54,769 bases of DNA from Xylophilus sp. GTDB lineage: Bacteria > Pseudomonadota > Gammaproteobacteria > Burkholderiales > Burkholderiaceae_C. The notes beneath the pieces are model-generated. The model had not been told where the DNA came from, searched no databases, and saw nothing but the letters and a program-made list of their open reading frames with translations. Of the stretch, positions 36,198 through 44,810 are shown one piece after another; position 1 is the stretch's first letter, and every line of letters starts with the position of its first letter. The stretch spans positions 1 to 54,769 of the forward strand of contig WNDY01000031.1 of assembly GCA_009914555.1 (NCBI GenBank), read 5' to 3'. The position numbers were made by a program, and so were the translations under genes.

Positions 36198-37430
36198 ATG
36201 AAAACCGTCCGCAAGTCCGCCAAGCTCAACAACGTCCTCTACGATGTCCGGGGCCCGATCGTGGATGCGGCCAGGCAGATGGAGGACGAGGGCCAGAAGA
36301 TCATCAAGCTCAACATCGGCAACATGGCGCCGTTCGGTTTCGATGCGCCCGAGGAAGTGCAGCAGGACATGATCCGCAACCTGCCCGACTCGGCAGGCTA
36401 TTCCGACAGCAAGGGCATCTTCGCCGCGCGCAAGGCGGTGATGCACTACACGCAGCAGCTCGGCATCGCGGGCGTGACGCTGGACGACATCTACCTGGGC
36501 AACGGCGCCAGCGAACTGATCGTGATGGCCACCAACGCGCTGCTCGACGAGGGCGACGAACTGCTCGTGCCCATGCCCGACTACCCGCTGTGGACGGCGG
36601 CCACCTCGCTGTCGGGCGGCACGCCGGTGCACTACCGCTGCGACGAGGAGGCCGGCTGGCTGCCCGACCTGGAGGACATGCGTGCCCGGATCACGCCGCG
36701 TACGCGCGGCATCGTGGTCATCAACCCGAACAACCCGACCGGCGTGCTCTACCCCGAGCCGCTGCTCAAAGGCATCGTCCAGATCGCGCGCGAGCATGGG
36801 CTGGTGCTGATGGTGGACGAGGTCTACGACAAGGTGCTCTATGACGGCGTGAAGTTCACCTCGATGGCCAGCCTGTCCACCGACGTGCTCACGCTCACCT
36901 TCAATTCGCTCTCCAAGGCCTACCGCTCCTGCGGCTACCGCGCGGGCTGGATGGTGATCTCCGGCCCCAAGGCCGATGCCCGCGACTACATCGAGGGCCT
37001 GAACATGCTGGCCAACCTCAAGCTCGGCTCCAACGTGCCGGGTCAGTGGGCCATCCAGACGGCGCTGGGCGGCTACCAGAGCATCAACGACCTGGTGAAG
37101 GAGGGCGGGCGCCTGCGCCGCCAGCGCGACCTGGCCTACGAGCTGATCACCGCCATCCCCGGCGTCAGCTGCGTCAAGCCGCAGGCCGCGCTCTACATGT
37201 TCCCGCGGCTCGACCCGGCGCTGTACCCGATCGCCGACGACCGCCAGTTCTTCATGGAGGTGCTGCGCGCCACGCGCGTTATGCTGGTACAGGGCTCGGG
37301 CTTCAACTATCCCGACAACCAGCACTTCCGCATCGTGTTCCTGCCGCACGAGGACGACCTGCGCACGGCGATCGACCGGCTGGCCGGCTTCCTCGCGCAG
37401 TACCGCGAGCGCCATGGGCGCGCGGGCTGA
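36198..37430 (+). CDS. alaA: glutamate-pyruvate aminotransferase AlaA-like
   Basis: PLP-dependent class I aminotransferase of 410 residues, probably making alanine from pyruvate and glutamate. It has SKGIFAARKAVMHY, NGASELIVM, the NPNNPTGVLY loop and the PLP Lys in NSLSKAYRSCGYRAGW. ATG 36198 has GGGAAGG upstream. In this group alaA precedes hom-thrC, so three amino-acid genes are probably co-transcribed. Paired-box element G separates it from hom. Confidence 0.92.
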   Translation: MKTVRKSAKLNNVLYDVRGPIVDAARQMEDEGQKIIKLNIGNMAPFGFDAPEEVQQDMIRNLPDSAGYSDSKGIFAARKAVMHYTQQLGIAGVTLDDIYLGNGASELIVMATNALLDEGDELLVPMPDYPLWTAATSLSGGTPVHYRCDEEAGWLPDLEDMRARITPRTRGIVVINPNNPTGVLYPEPLLKGIVQIAREHGLVLMVDEVYDKVLYDGVKFTSMASLSTDVLTLTFNSLSKAYRSCGYRAGWMVISGPKADARDYIEGLNMLANLKLGSNVPGQWAIQTALGGYQSINDLVKEGGRLRRQRDLAYELITAIPGVSCVKPQAALYMFPRLDPALYPIADDRQFFMEVLRATRVMLVQGSGFNYPDNQHFRIVFLPHEDDLRTAIDRLAGFLAQYRERHGRAG

Positions 37431-37492
37431 CATACTCCCCCTCTATTGACCGTGCAGCGCGCGTTCTGCGCGCACCATGACTGGATACTCCC
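37431..37492 (-). repeat. paired-box intergenic element, copy G (inverted)
   Basis: On the minus strand box 1 is GGGAGTATC (plus 37484-37492) and box 2 GGGAGTATG (plus 37431-37439); T residues 53 nt apart (37487, 37434). Between them GTGC-GCGCGC stems form a strong hairpin (about 37452-37474). It fills the alaA-hom gap, and box 2 directly touches the alaA stop codon. Confidence 0.75.
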
Positions 37493-37495
37493 CTT

Positions 37496-38818
<1,323 letters not shown>

Positions 38819-38829
38819 GGTGGAAGGCA

Positions 38830-38853
38830 AAGTAATACAATCAGGTATTACTT
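38830..38853 (+). promoter_or_regulatory. inverted-repeat operator of the second vapBC pair
   Basis: AAGTAATAC (38830-38838) and GTATTACTT (38845-38853) form a perfect 9-bp inverted repeat with a 6-nt spacer, 15 nt before the antitoxin ATG. It contains a TACAAT -10-like hexamer (38836-38841). It fits antitoxin autoregulation and would also act on thrC transcription downstream. Confidence 0.7.
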
Positions 38854-38868
38854 CATCGGAGCTGCGCC

Positions 38869-39129
38869 ATGAGCTATGCCCTGACCGTCAAAAGCCAAGT
38901 CACCGTGCCCAAGGCCATCCGCCAGCATCTGCGCGTGGAGCCGGGCCAGTCGGTCGATTACGAGCCGCTGCCCGACGGCAGCGTGCGCATGTTCGCCGTG
39001 CGGCCGCCGGCCCGGCAGACCGCCGCGGAATTTCGGGCCGCGCTGGAGCGTTGGCGCGGCAAGGGCATCGCGGGGATGAGCACGGACGAGATCATGCGCG
39101 AAACCCGTGGCGATGATTGGAACCGATGA
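38869..39129 (+). CDS. vapB: AbrB/MazE-type antitoxin in the threonine operon
   Basis: 86-residue antitoxin with an N-terminal AbrB/SpoVT domain (LTVKSQVTVPKAIRQHLRVEPGQSV) and a C-terminal part that should bind the toxin (FRAALERWRGKGIAGM, TRGDDWNR). It starts at ATG 38869 with GGAG upstream, just after a perfect operator palindrome. The stop overlaps the toxin ATG by 4 nt. It differs clearly from the antitoxin at 3783-4037, so the two modules are not recent duplicates. Confidence 0.86.
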   Translation: MSYALTVKSQVTVPKAIRQHLRVEPGQSVDYEPLPDGSVRMFAVRPPARQTAAEFRAALERWRGKGIAGMSTDEIMRETRGDDWNR

Positions 39130-39527
39130 TCTTCGTCGACTCCAATGTATTGATCGACCTGTTCGAAAATGATCCGCAGTGGCGTGCCTGGAGCGGCTCC
39201 CATCTGAGCCTGGCACTGGAAGAAGATGTGCTCGCGGTGAACGTCGTCGTCTATGCCGAAATCGCCCGCAGCTTCCCGGATACCGATGCCGTGGACGTTT
39301 TCCTTGCCGAATTCGGCATCGGGCTCGAGCCGATTCCGCGGGAGGCTGCTTTCGCCGCCTCCCGCGCCCACCAGCGCTACCGCCGCGCCGGCGGCGCCCG
39401 CATCGCCACGCTGCCGGATTTCTTCATCGCGGCCCATGCCCAGGCGGCCGGTGCGCGGCTGTTGACGCGTGATGCCATGCGCGTGCGTACCTATTTCCCC
39501 GATCTCACCGTCATCGCCCCCGCATGA
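39126..39527 (+). CDS. vapC: PIN-domain toxin in the threonine operon
   Basis: 133-residue PIN ribonuclease. Predicted metal ligands are Asp5 (FVDSNV), Glu45 (YAEIA), Asp98 (LPDFFIAAHA) and Asp116 (TRDAM). It is complete and apparently active. The ATG overlaps the antitoxin stop by ATGA, and its own stop overlaps the thrC start by ATGA. The ribosome therefore passes from toxin to threonine synthase without a gap, an unusual coupling of a toxin to a biosynthetic gene. Confidence 0.88.
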   Translation: MIFVDSNVLIDLFENDPQWRAWSGSHLSLALEEDVLAVNVVVYAEIARSFPDTDAVDVFLAEFGIGLEPIPREAAFAASRAHQRYRRAGGARIATLPDFFIAAHAQAAGARLLTRDAMRVRTYFPDLTVIAPA

Positions 39528-40957
39528 ACTACCTCTCCACCCGCGGCCACCCCGACCGCAAGCGCTTCAGCGACATCCTGCTCGAAGGGCTGGCCCCCGA
39601 CGGTGGCCTGTACCTGCCCGAGACATACCCCCAGGTGGATGCCGCCGCGCTGGCCGAACTGCGCCGCGTGTACCACGAGCAGGGCTACGCCGAGCTGGCC
39701 TTCCGCCTCCTCTCGCTCTACATCGACGACATCCCGGCCGATGACCTGCGCGCGCTCTGCGAGAAGACGTACACGGCGCAAGCCTTCGGCACCGGCGAGA
39801 TCGTGCCGCTGCGCCATCTGGAAGAGGGCCTGTGGATCGAGGCCCTGTCCAACGGCCCGACGCTGGCCTTCAAGGACATGGCGATGCAGCTGCTGGGCAA
39901 CCTGTTCGAGTACGAGCTGCGCCGCCGCGGCGAGACGCTCAACATCCTGGGCGCGACCAGCGGCGACACCGGCAGCGCGGCCGAATACGCCATGCGCGGC
40001 AAGGAGGGCGTGCGCGTCTTCATGACCTCGCCCGACGGCCGCATGAGCCCGTTCCAGCAGGCCCAGATGTTCAGCCTGCAGGACGACAACATCCACAACC
40101 TCGCGGTGCAGGGCGTGTTCGACGACTGCCAGGACATCGTCAAGGCCGTCTCCAACGACCTCGAATTCAAGCGCCGCTACCGCATCGGCACGGTCAACTC
40201 GATCAACTGGGCGCGGCTGCTCGCGCAGGTCGTCTACTACTTCGCCGGCTACCTGCAGGCGACGCAGCACGAGGGCGAGAAAGTCAGCTTCGCGGTGCCG
40301 AGCGGCAACTTCGGCAACGTCTGCGCCGGCCACGTCGCGCGGCAGATGGGCCTGCCGATCGACCGGCTCGTCGTGGCGACCAACGAGAACGACGTGCTCG
40401 ATGAGTTCTTCCGCACCGGCGTCTACCGCGTGCGCGCCGCCGCCGACACGCACGAGACGTCGAGCCCGTCGATGGACATCTCCAAGGCCAGCAACTTCGA
40501 GCGCTTCGTGTTCGACCTGCTGGGCCGCGACGCCGGCCGCACGCGCACGCTGTTCGGCGAGGTGCTGGCGCGCGAGGGCCGCTTCGACCTGTCGGGCGAT
40601 CCGGCCTTCGCCGATGCGGCCAGCCGCTTCGGCTTCGTCAGCGGCAGGAGCACCCATGCCGACCGCGTCGCCACCATCCGCGACACCTGGGAGCGCTTCG
40701 GCACCGTGATCGACCCGCACACGGCCGACGGCCTGAAGGTCGCGCGCGAGCACTGGCAGCCGGGCGCCGGTGTGCCGATGATCGTGCTGGAGACGGCGCT
40801 GCCGATCAAGTTCGCGGCGACGATCGTCGAGGCCCTGGGCCGCGAGCCCGAGCGGCCGGCGCGCTTCGACGGCATCGAGGACCTGCCGCGCCGCGTGTCG
40901 GTGGTGCCCGCCGACGCGGACGTGGTGAAGAAGTACATTGCCCAGCACGCCGGCTGA
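39524..40957 (+). CDS. thrC: threonine synthase
   Basis: PLP enzyme converting O-phosphohomoserine to threonine. The 477-residue class-2 (long) form starts MNYLSTRGHPDRKRFSDILL. The PLP Lys is in NGPTLAFKDMAMQ; GATSGDTGSAAEYA is the phosphate/PLP loop. The start overlaps the toxin stop by 4 nt and there is no independent ribosome site. Production therefore probably depends on translation of the toxin gene. Confidence 0.95.
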   Translation: MNYLSTRGHPDRKRFSDILLEGLAPDGGLYLPETYPQVDAAALAELRRVYHEQGYAELAFRLLSLYIDDIPADDLRALCEKTYTAQAFGTGEIVPLRHLEEGLWIEALSNGPTLAFKDMAMQLLGNLFEYELRRRGETLNILGATSGDTGSAAEYAMRGKEGVRVFMTSPDGRMSPFQQAQMFSLQDDNIHNLAVQGVFDDCQDIVKAVSNDLEFKRRYRIGTVNSINWARLLAQVVYYFAGYLQATQHEGEKVSFAVPSGNFGNVCAGHVARQMGLPIDRLVVATNENDVLDEFFRTGVYRVRAAADTHETSSPSMDISKASNFERFVFDLLGRDAGRTRTLFGEVLAREGRFDLSGDPAFADAASRFGFVSGRSTHADRVATIRDTWERFGTVIDPHTADGLKVAREHWQPGAGVPMIVLETALPIKFAATIVEALGREPERPARFDGIEDLPRRVSVVPADADVVKKYIAQHAG

Positions 40958-40984
40958 CGCCGGCCCTGCCAAGGAGCATCGGCC

Positions 40985-41533
40985 ATGAAAGTCGCCATCT
41001 TCGCCGGCTGGTCCGGCTCCGGCAAGACCACGCTGGTGGAGCGCGTGATCCCCGCGCTCAAGGCGCGCGGACAGCGCGTGTCGGTCATCAAGCATGCGCA
41101 CCACAACTTCGACGTGGACAAGCCCGGCAAGGACACCTGGCGCCACCGCGAGGCCGGCGCCTTCGAGGTGATCGGCGTCTCGGACCGGCGCTTTGCGCTG
41201 ATGCAGGAGTTCGAGCAGCCCATCACCTCGGATGAGGGGCCCGACCTGGCCGCGCTGATCGCCCGGCTCGACGCGCGCGCCGACTGGGTGCTGGTCGAAG
41301 GCTTCAAGCAGAGCCCGGTCCCCAAGATCGAGGTCTGGCGCGCCGTGCCCGACGGCGAGCCGGCCCGCCCGCTGCGCTTCGCCGGTGACGCGGCCGTGCT
41401 CGCCATCGCCACCGATGCGCCGCAGCGGCTGCCCGCCGGCGCCCCGCCCGCACTCGACATCAACCGGCCCGAGGCCGTCGCGCAGTGGCTGCTCGACCAT
41501 GCCGACCGCTTCGAATGGCAAGGAAGCCTATGA
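40985..41533 (+). CDS. mobB: molybdopterin-guanine dinucleotide biosynthesis adaptor MobB
   Basis: P-loop GTPase that assists MobA in attaching GMP to molybdopterin. The 182-residue product has Walker A GWSGSGKTT (8-16), then KHAHHNFDVDKPGKDTWRHREAGA and the LVEGFKQSPVPKIEV family motif. The usual Tyr of GYSGSGKT is Trp here. AAGGAG precedes the ATG. It overlaps moeA by ATGA. Confidence 0.9.
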   Translation: MKVAIFAGWSGSGKTTLVERVIPALKARGQRVSVIKHAHHNFDVDKPGKDTWRHREAGAFEVIGVSDRRFALMQEFEQPITSDEGPDLAALIARLDARADWVLVEGFKQSPVPKIEVWRAVPDGEPARPLRFAGDAAVLAIATDAPQRLPAGAPPALDINRPEAVAQWLLDHADRFEWQGSL

Positions 41534-42753
41534 ACCGCCCTCCGCTGCGCCCCCTCGACGATGCCCTGGCCGCACTGCTCGCCCATGCGCGACCGCTGGC
41601 CACCGAACAGGTCGACACCTTCGATGCCGACGGCCGCGTGCTCGCGCAGGACCTCGTGAGCGAACTGCACGTGCCGCCGCACGACAACAGCGCGATGGAC
41701 GGCTACGCCCTGCGCGCGGCCGACGCGGCCGTGGCCGGCGCCGAGCTGCCGGTGTCCCAGCGCATCGCCGCCGGCGCCGTGCCCGCGCCGCTCCTGCCGG
41801 GCACCGCCGCGCGCATCTTCACCGGTGCGCCGATGCCCGCGGGCGCCGACACGGTCGTGATCCAGGAAGACACCGAATCCCTGCAGGACGGCAGCCGCGT
41901 GCGTTTCACCGCCCCGGCGCGGCCCGACCAATCGGTGCGCCGCGCCGGCGAGGACGTGGCCCGCGGCCAGACCGTGCTGCGCGCGGGCGAGCGGCTCGGC
42001 CCCGCGGCGCTCGGCCTGGCCGCCGGCATCGGCGCGGCCCGGCTCACGGTGTCGCGGCGACCGCGCGTGGCGCTGTTCTCCACCGGCGATGAACTGGTCA
42101 TGCCCGGCACCGTGCCGCCGTCGCAACTGCCGCCCGGCGCGATCTACAACTCCAACCGCTTCTTCCTGCGCGCGCTGCTCGGGCGCTTCGGCTGCGAGGT
42201 GAGCGACGTGGGCATCGTGCCCGACCGGCGCGACGCCACCATCGAGGCGCTGCGCGCCGCGGCCGCCGGCAGCGACCTCGTGCTGACCAGCGGCGGCGTC
42301 TCGGTCGGCGAGGAGGACCACGTGCGCCCGGCCGTCGAGGCGCTGGGCTCGCTCGACCTCTGGCAGATCGCGCTCAAGCCGGGCAAGCCGTTCGCCTATG
42401 GCCGCGTGGAACAGGCCCACTTCATCGGCCTGCCGGGCAACCCGGTGTCGAGCTTCGTCACCTTCCTGGTGCTGGTGCGGCCCTTCCTGCTGCGCCTCCA
42501 GGGCCTGCGGGACGTGGCGCCGCGCGGCTACCTGCTGCCGGCGCACTTCGACTGGCCGCGGGCCGACAAGCGCCGCGAGTTCCTGCGCGCCTCGCGCAAT
42601 GCCGAGGGCGGGCTGGAGCTGTTCGCGCACCAGGGCTCGGGCGTGCTGACCTCGGCCGCGCAGACCGAGGGCCTGGTCGACAACCTGCCCGGCCGGACCA
42701 TCGCGCGCGGCGACCTCGTGCGCTTCCTGCCATTCGCGGAGCTGCTGGGATGA
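41530..42753 (+). CDS. moeA: molybdopterin molybdenumtransferase MoeA
   Basis: Inserts molybdate into adenylated molybdopterin. The 407-residue product has NSAMDGYALR, IFTGAPMPAGADTVV, FSTGDELV, SGGVSVGEEDHV and GLPGNPVSSFV. It overlaps mobB upstream and moaD downstream by ATGA each, forming a tightly coupled cofactor operon. Confidence 0.94.
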   Translation: MNRPPLRPLDDALAALLAHARPLATEQVDTFDADGRVLAQDLVSELHVPPHDNSAMDGYALRAADAAVAGAELPVSQRIAAGAVPAPLLPGTAARIFTGAPMPAGADTVVIQEDTESLQDGSRVRFTAPARPDQSVRRAGEDVARGQTVLRAGERLGPAALGLAAGIGAARLTVSRRPRVALFSTGDELVMPGTVPPSQLPPGAIYNSNRFFLRALLGRFGCEVSDVGIVPDRRDATIEALRAAAAGSDLVLTSGGVSVGEEDHVRPAVEALGSLDLWQIALKPGKPFAYGRVEQAHFIGLPGNPVSSFVTFLVLVRPFLLRLQGLRDVAPRGYLLPAHFDWPRADKRREFLRASRNAEGGLELFAHQGSGVLTSAAQTEGLVDNLPGRTIARGDLVRFLPFAELLG

Positions 42754-43010
42754 CGTCGTTCGCCGTGACCGTGCGCTACTTCGCCTCGGTCCGCGAGGCG
42801 GTCGGCACCGGCAGCGAGACGCTGCACACGGCCGCGCCCACGGCCGGCGCGCTGCGCGACGAACTCATTGCGCGCGGCGGCGCCTGGGCGCAGGCACTGG
42901 CGCACGGCCGCGCGGTGCGCATCGCCGTGGATCAGGCGCTGGCCGACGGTGCGGCGCCGCTGCATGCGGGCGCCGAGGTCGCGTTCTTTCCGCCCGTCAC
43001 CGGGGGTTAG
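42750..43010 (+). CDS. moaD: molybdopterin synthase sulfur carrier subunit
   Basis: 86-residue ubiquitin-like protein ending in the Gly-Gly that becomes a thiocarboxylate (FFPPVTGG). It donates sulfur for the dithiolene together with MoaE. Its usual partner gene moaE is expected immediately downstream. Here a 1.25-kb minus-strand block (dapA-like gene and leader) separates them. The TAG stop is part of element D. Confidence 0.92.
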   Translation: MTSFAVTVRYFASVREAVGTGSETLHTAAPTAGALRDELIARGGAWAQALAHGRAVRIAVDQALADGAAPLHAGAEVAFFPPVTGG

Positions 43011-43070
43011 GGGTATAGGCCCACAGCGGGCTGAATCTGCCGGCTGCCAGCCTATACCCTTGGGCCTATC
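43009..43070 (+). repeat. paired-box intergenic element, copy D
   Basis: Box 1 AGGGGTATA at 43009-43017 and degenerate box 2 GGGCCTATC at 43062-43070; T residues 53 nt apart (43014, 43067). A reverse-oriented GGGTATAGG (about 43051-43059) also lies inside and forms an inverted repeat with box 1. It supplies the stop codon of the dapA-like gene. It marks the left edge of the block that splits moaD from moaE. Confidence 0.6.
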
Positions 43071-43933
43071 CGCCTTGACAGCTGCCGCTCCAGCGCCGGC
43101 GAGGCGGCCGTCATCGGCGCGCGCAGCACGTTGCGTATCCATCCGGCCTGGGCCAGCAGCGCCTTGACCGGCGCCGGGTTCGGCTCGGCAAAGCAGTCGG
43201 CCACCCAGGGCTGCAAGCTGGCCCAGACGGCCCGCGCCGCCGGCAGCTCGCCCGCAGCCACATGGCGCAGCACGGCCGCGAACGCGTCCGCGCGCCAGTG
43301 CGCGCTCGCCGCGATGGCGCCCGCGCCGCCGAGCGCGGCGGTCGTGAGGATCTGCGCATCCTCGCCGGCCAGCACCTGCAGCCGGCCATCGGCGATCAGC
43401 GCCTGCGTCTTGGCCGGGCTGCCGCCGCAGTCCTTCACTGCGCGGATGTTCGGGTGCGCGGCCAGTTCCAGCAGCGTGGCCGTCTCCAGCACCGCGCCGG
43501 TGCGGTAGGGAATGTCGTAGACGATGAGCGGCACGTGGGCCGCATCGGCAAGGGCGGTGAACCACTGCACGATGCCCGCCTGCGACGGCCGGGTGGTGTG
43601 CGGCGGCGGCACCAGCAGCCCGGCGATCGGACGAGCAGCCAGCGCGCGCACGGCATCGAGCGTGTGGCCGAGGTGGTAGCCCGAGATGCCCATCACGACA
43701 GGGAGTGGTCCGACTGCATCGAGCACGGTGTCCAGCACCGCGAGCCGCTCGGCGTCGTCGAGCGCAGCGGCCTCGCCGGTCGAGCCGCAGGCGACGAAGC
43801 CGGCCACGTGCGGCGCCAGCCGCGCGACCAGGGCGCGCAGCGCGGCATGGTCGACGGCGCCGTCGGCATCGAAGGGCGTGACGAGCGGAATCCACAGGCC
43901 GGCGAAGCCGGCGGGCAGGGAGGCAGAAGGCAT
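43052..43933 (-). CDS. dihydrodipicolinate synthase family protein (DapA paralogue)
   Basis: 293-residue aldolase of the DapA/N-acetylneuraminate lyase superfamily. The Schiff-base Lys is in AVKDCGG and a Tyr/Arg pair in VYDIPYRTG. The DapA-specific features are altered: GTTGES is GSTGEA, and the TPYYNRPSQ motif holding Tyr107 reads PPPHTTRPSQ. Lysine synthesis is therefore doubtful; another 2-oxo-acid aldolase is more likely. The start ATG 43933 has GGAAAA upstream. Its C-terminus runs into element D. It is preceded by a possible leader peptide. Confidence 0.85.
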   Translation of the reverse strand: MPSASLPAGFAGLWIPLVTPFDADGAVDHAALRALVARLAPHVAGFVACGSTGEAAALDDAERLAVLDTVLDAVGPLPVVMGISGYHLGHTLDAVRALAARPIAGLLVPPPHTTRPSQAGIVQWFTALADAAHVPLIVYDIPYRTGAVLETATLLELAAHPNIRAVKDCGGSPAKTQALIADGRLQVLAGEDAQILTTAALGGAGAIAASAHWRADAFAAVLRHVAAGELPAARAVWASLQPWVADCFAEPNPAPVKALLAQAGWIRNVLRAPMTAASPALERQLSRRIGPRV

Positions 43934-44088
43934 GGCGACAGTTTTCCTTGCAACAGACAGAGGTTCGACCGAGGGGAGGAAGAACCGTCCGGAGGAAAGC
44001 GCCGTGCCAGCCGTGGTGGGCGCGCCGAAGAGGGGAGGGAAAGAGAGAAAGAAAACCGCTCCGTGCTGCCGTGCCAAACTGCTCCGCC

Positions 44089-44130
44089 GCTCGTCCGGAC
44101 GGAGCCCGCAGCTCCGGCCTAGACGAGCTG
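44089..44130 (-). promoter_or_regulatory. alternative hairpins at the leader-peptide stop (possible attenuator)
   Basis: Minus-strand transcript can form a long hairpin: arms GCTCGTC and GACGAGC (plus 44122-44128 with 44089-44095) outside, and CGGAGC/GCTCCG (44111-44116 with 44100-44105) inside. A competing stem CAGCTC/GAGCTG (44125-44130 with 44109-44114) uses the same bases. The stop codon of the small upstream frame lies inside. Mutually exclusive stems at a leader stop are the hallmark of translation-dependent attenuators. No clear U-run follows, so control of translation or Rho access is also possible. Confidence 0.4.
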
Positions 44131-44226
44131 GGGTTTTTTCAGCAGCGCAGCCGCCGGCACGGCCCGCACCACGGCCGTGCGCGGGACGGCGGCGAGGACG
44201 AAGGCGATGGCGTGGCGGCGTGGCAT
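44119..44226 (-). CDS. possible leader peptide upstream of the dapA-like gene
   Basis: A 35-codon frame whose product is more than 60 percent Ala, Val, Leu and Ile (FVLAAVPRTAVVRAVPAAAL), ending LLKKPQLV. It begins MPRRHA 9 nt after a TATACT hexamer (44236-44241, minus strand) that could be a -10. The placement would give a very short or absent leader, so the true start or promoter is uncertain. Composition resembles ilv-type leader peptides. The rest of the 43934-44262 gap is G/A-rich on the plus strand with no other gene. Confidence 0.4.
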   Translation of the reverse strand: MPRRHAIAFVLAAVPRTAVVRAVPAAALLKKPQLV

Positions 44227-44262
44227 GGATCGCGAGTATAGGGGCGGTGCGAAAATCCGCTC

Positions 44263-44748
44263 ATGACGACGGCCGCCCGCACCACCATCCGCATCCAGAC
44301 CGAGGACTTCGACGCCGGCGCCGAAATCGCCGCGCTGCATGCGGGCAACCCGCGCGTGGGCGCCGTGTGCTCGTTCATCGGCACGGTGCGCGGCGATGCG
44401 GCGGGGCTGTCGGCGCTGGAGCTGGAACACTACCCCGGCATGACCGAGCGGGCCATTGCCGACATGGCCGCGCAGGCCCATGCGCGCTTCGGCATCGAGG
44501 CGGCGCTGGTCATCCACCGCGTGGGCAGGCTGCCGCTGCATGCGCAGATCGTGATGGTGGCGGTGGCTGCGCCGCACCGGGGCGCAGCATTCCAGGCCTG
44601 CGAATTCCTCATCGACTACCTCAAGACCCAGGCGCCGTTCTGGAAGAAGGAGCACACGCCGGACGGCGGCCGCTGGGTCGATGCGCGGGTGGCCGACGAC
44701 GCGGCGCTGGCGCGCTGGGGTGTCGACGCACCGTCGATGGCAATGTAG
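44263..44748 (+). CDS. moaE: molybdopterin synthase catalytic subunit
   Basis: Joins with thiocarboxylated MoaD to make molybdopterin from precursor Z. The 161-residue product has GAVCSFIGTVRGD, LEHYPGMTERAI, HRVGRLP, and the catalytic Lys region LKTQAPFWKKE. It is separated from moaD by the dapA-like block. The stop TAG is fused to box 1 of element E. Confidence 0.94.
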   Translation: MTTAARTTIRIQTEDFDAGAEIAALHAGNPRVGAVCSFIGTVRGDAAGLSALELEHYPGMTERAIADMAAQAHARFGIEAALVIHRVGRLPLHAQIVMVAVAAPHRGAAFQACEFLIDYLKTQAPFWKKEHTPDGGRWVDARVADDAALARWGVDAPSMAM

Positions 44749-44809
44749 GGGGTATAGGGCTGTAGCCGGCGGATCAGGCCGGCATTGGCGCTGATCGGTC
44801 GGGAGTATG
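44748..44809 (+). repeat. paired-box intergenic element, copy E
   Basis: Box 1 GGGGGTATA at 44748-44756 and box 2 GGGAGTATG at 44801-44809; T residues 53 nt apart (44753, 44806). A GCCGGC/GCCGGC stem lies between. It exactly fills the gap between the convergent moaE and the next gene, touching both stop codons. Confidence 0.8.
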
Positions 44810-44810
44810 C

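Noticed and set aside
44109..44139. Plus-strand intrinsic terminator (CAGCTC/GAGCTG stem then TTTTTT)
   Set aside because: No plus-strand gene ends nearby, since moaD is over 1 kb upstream; the same bases are better explained by the minus-strand leader, where the T-run encodes Lys-Lys.
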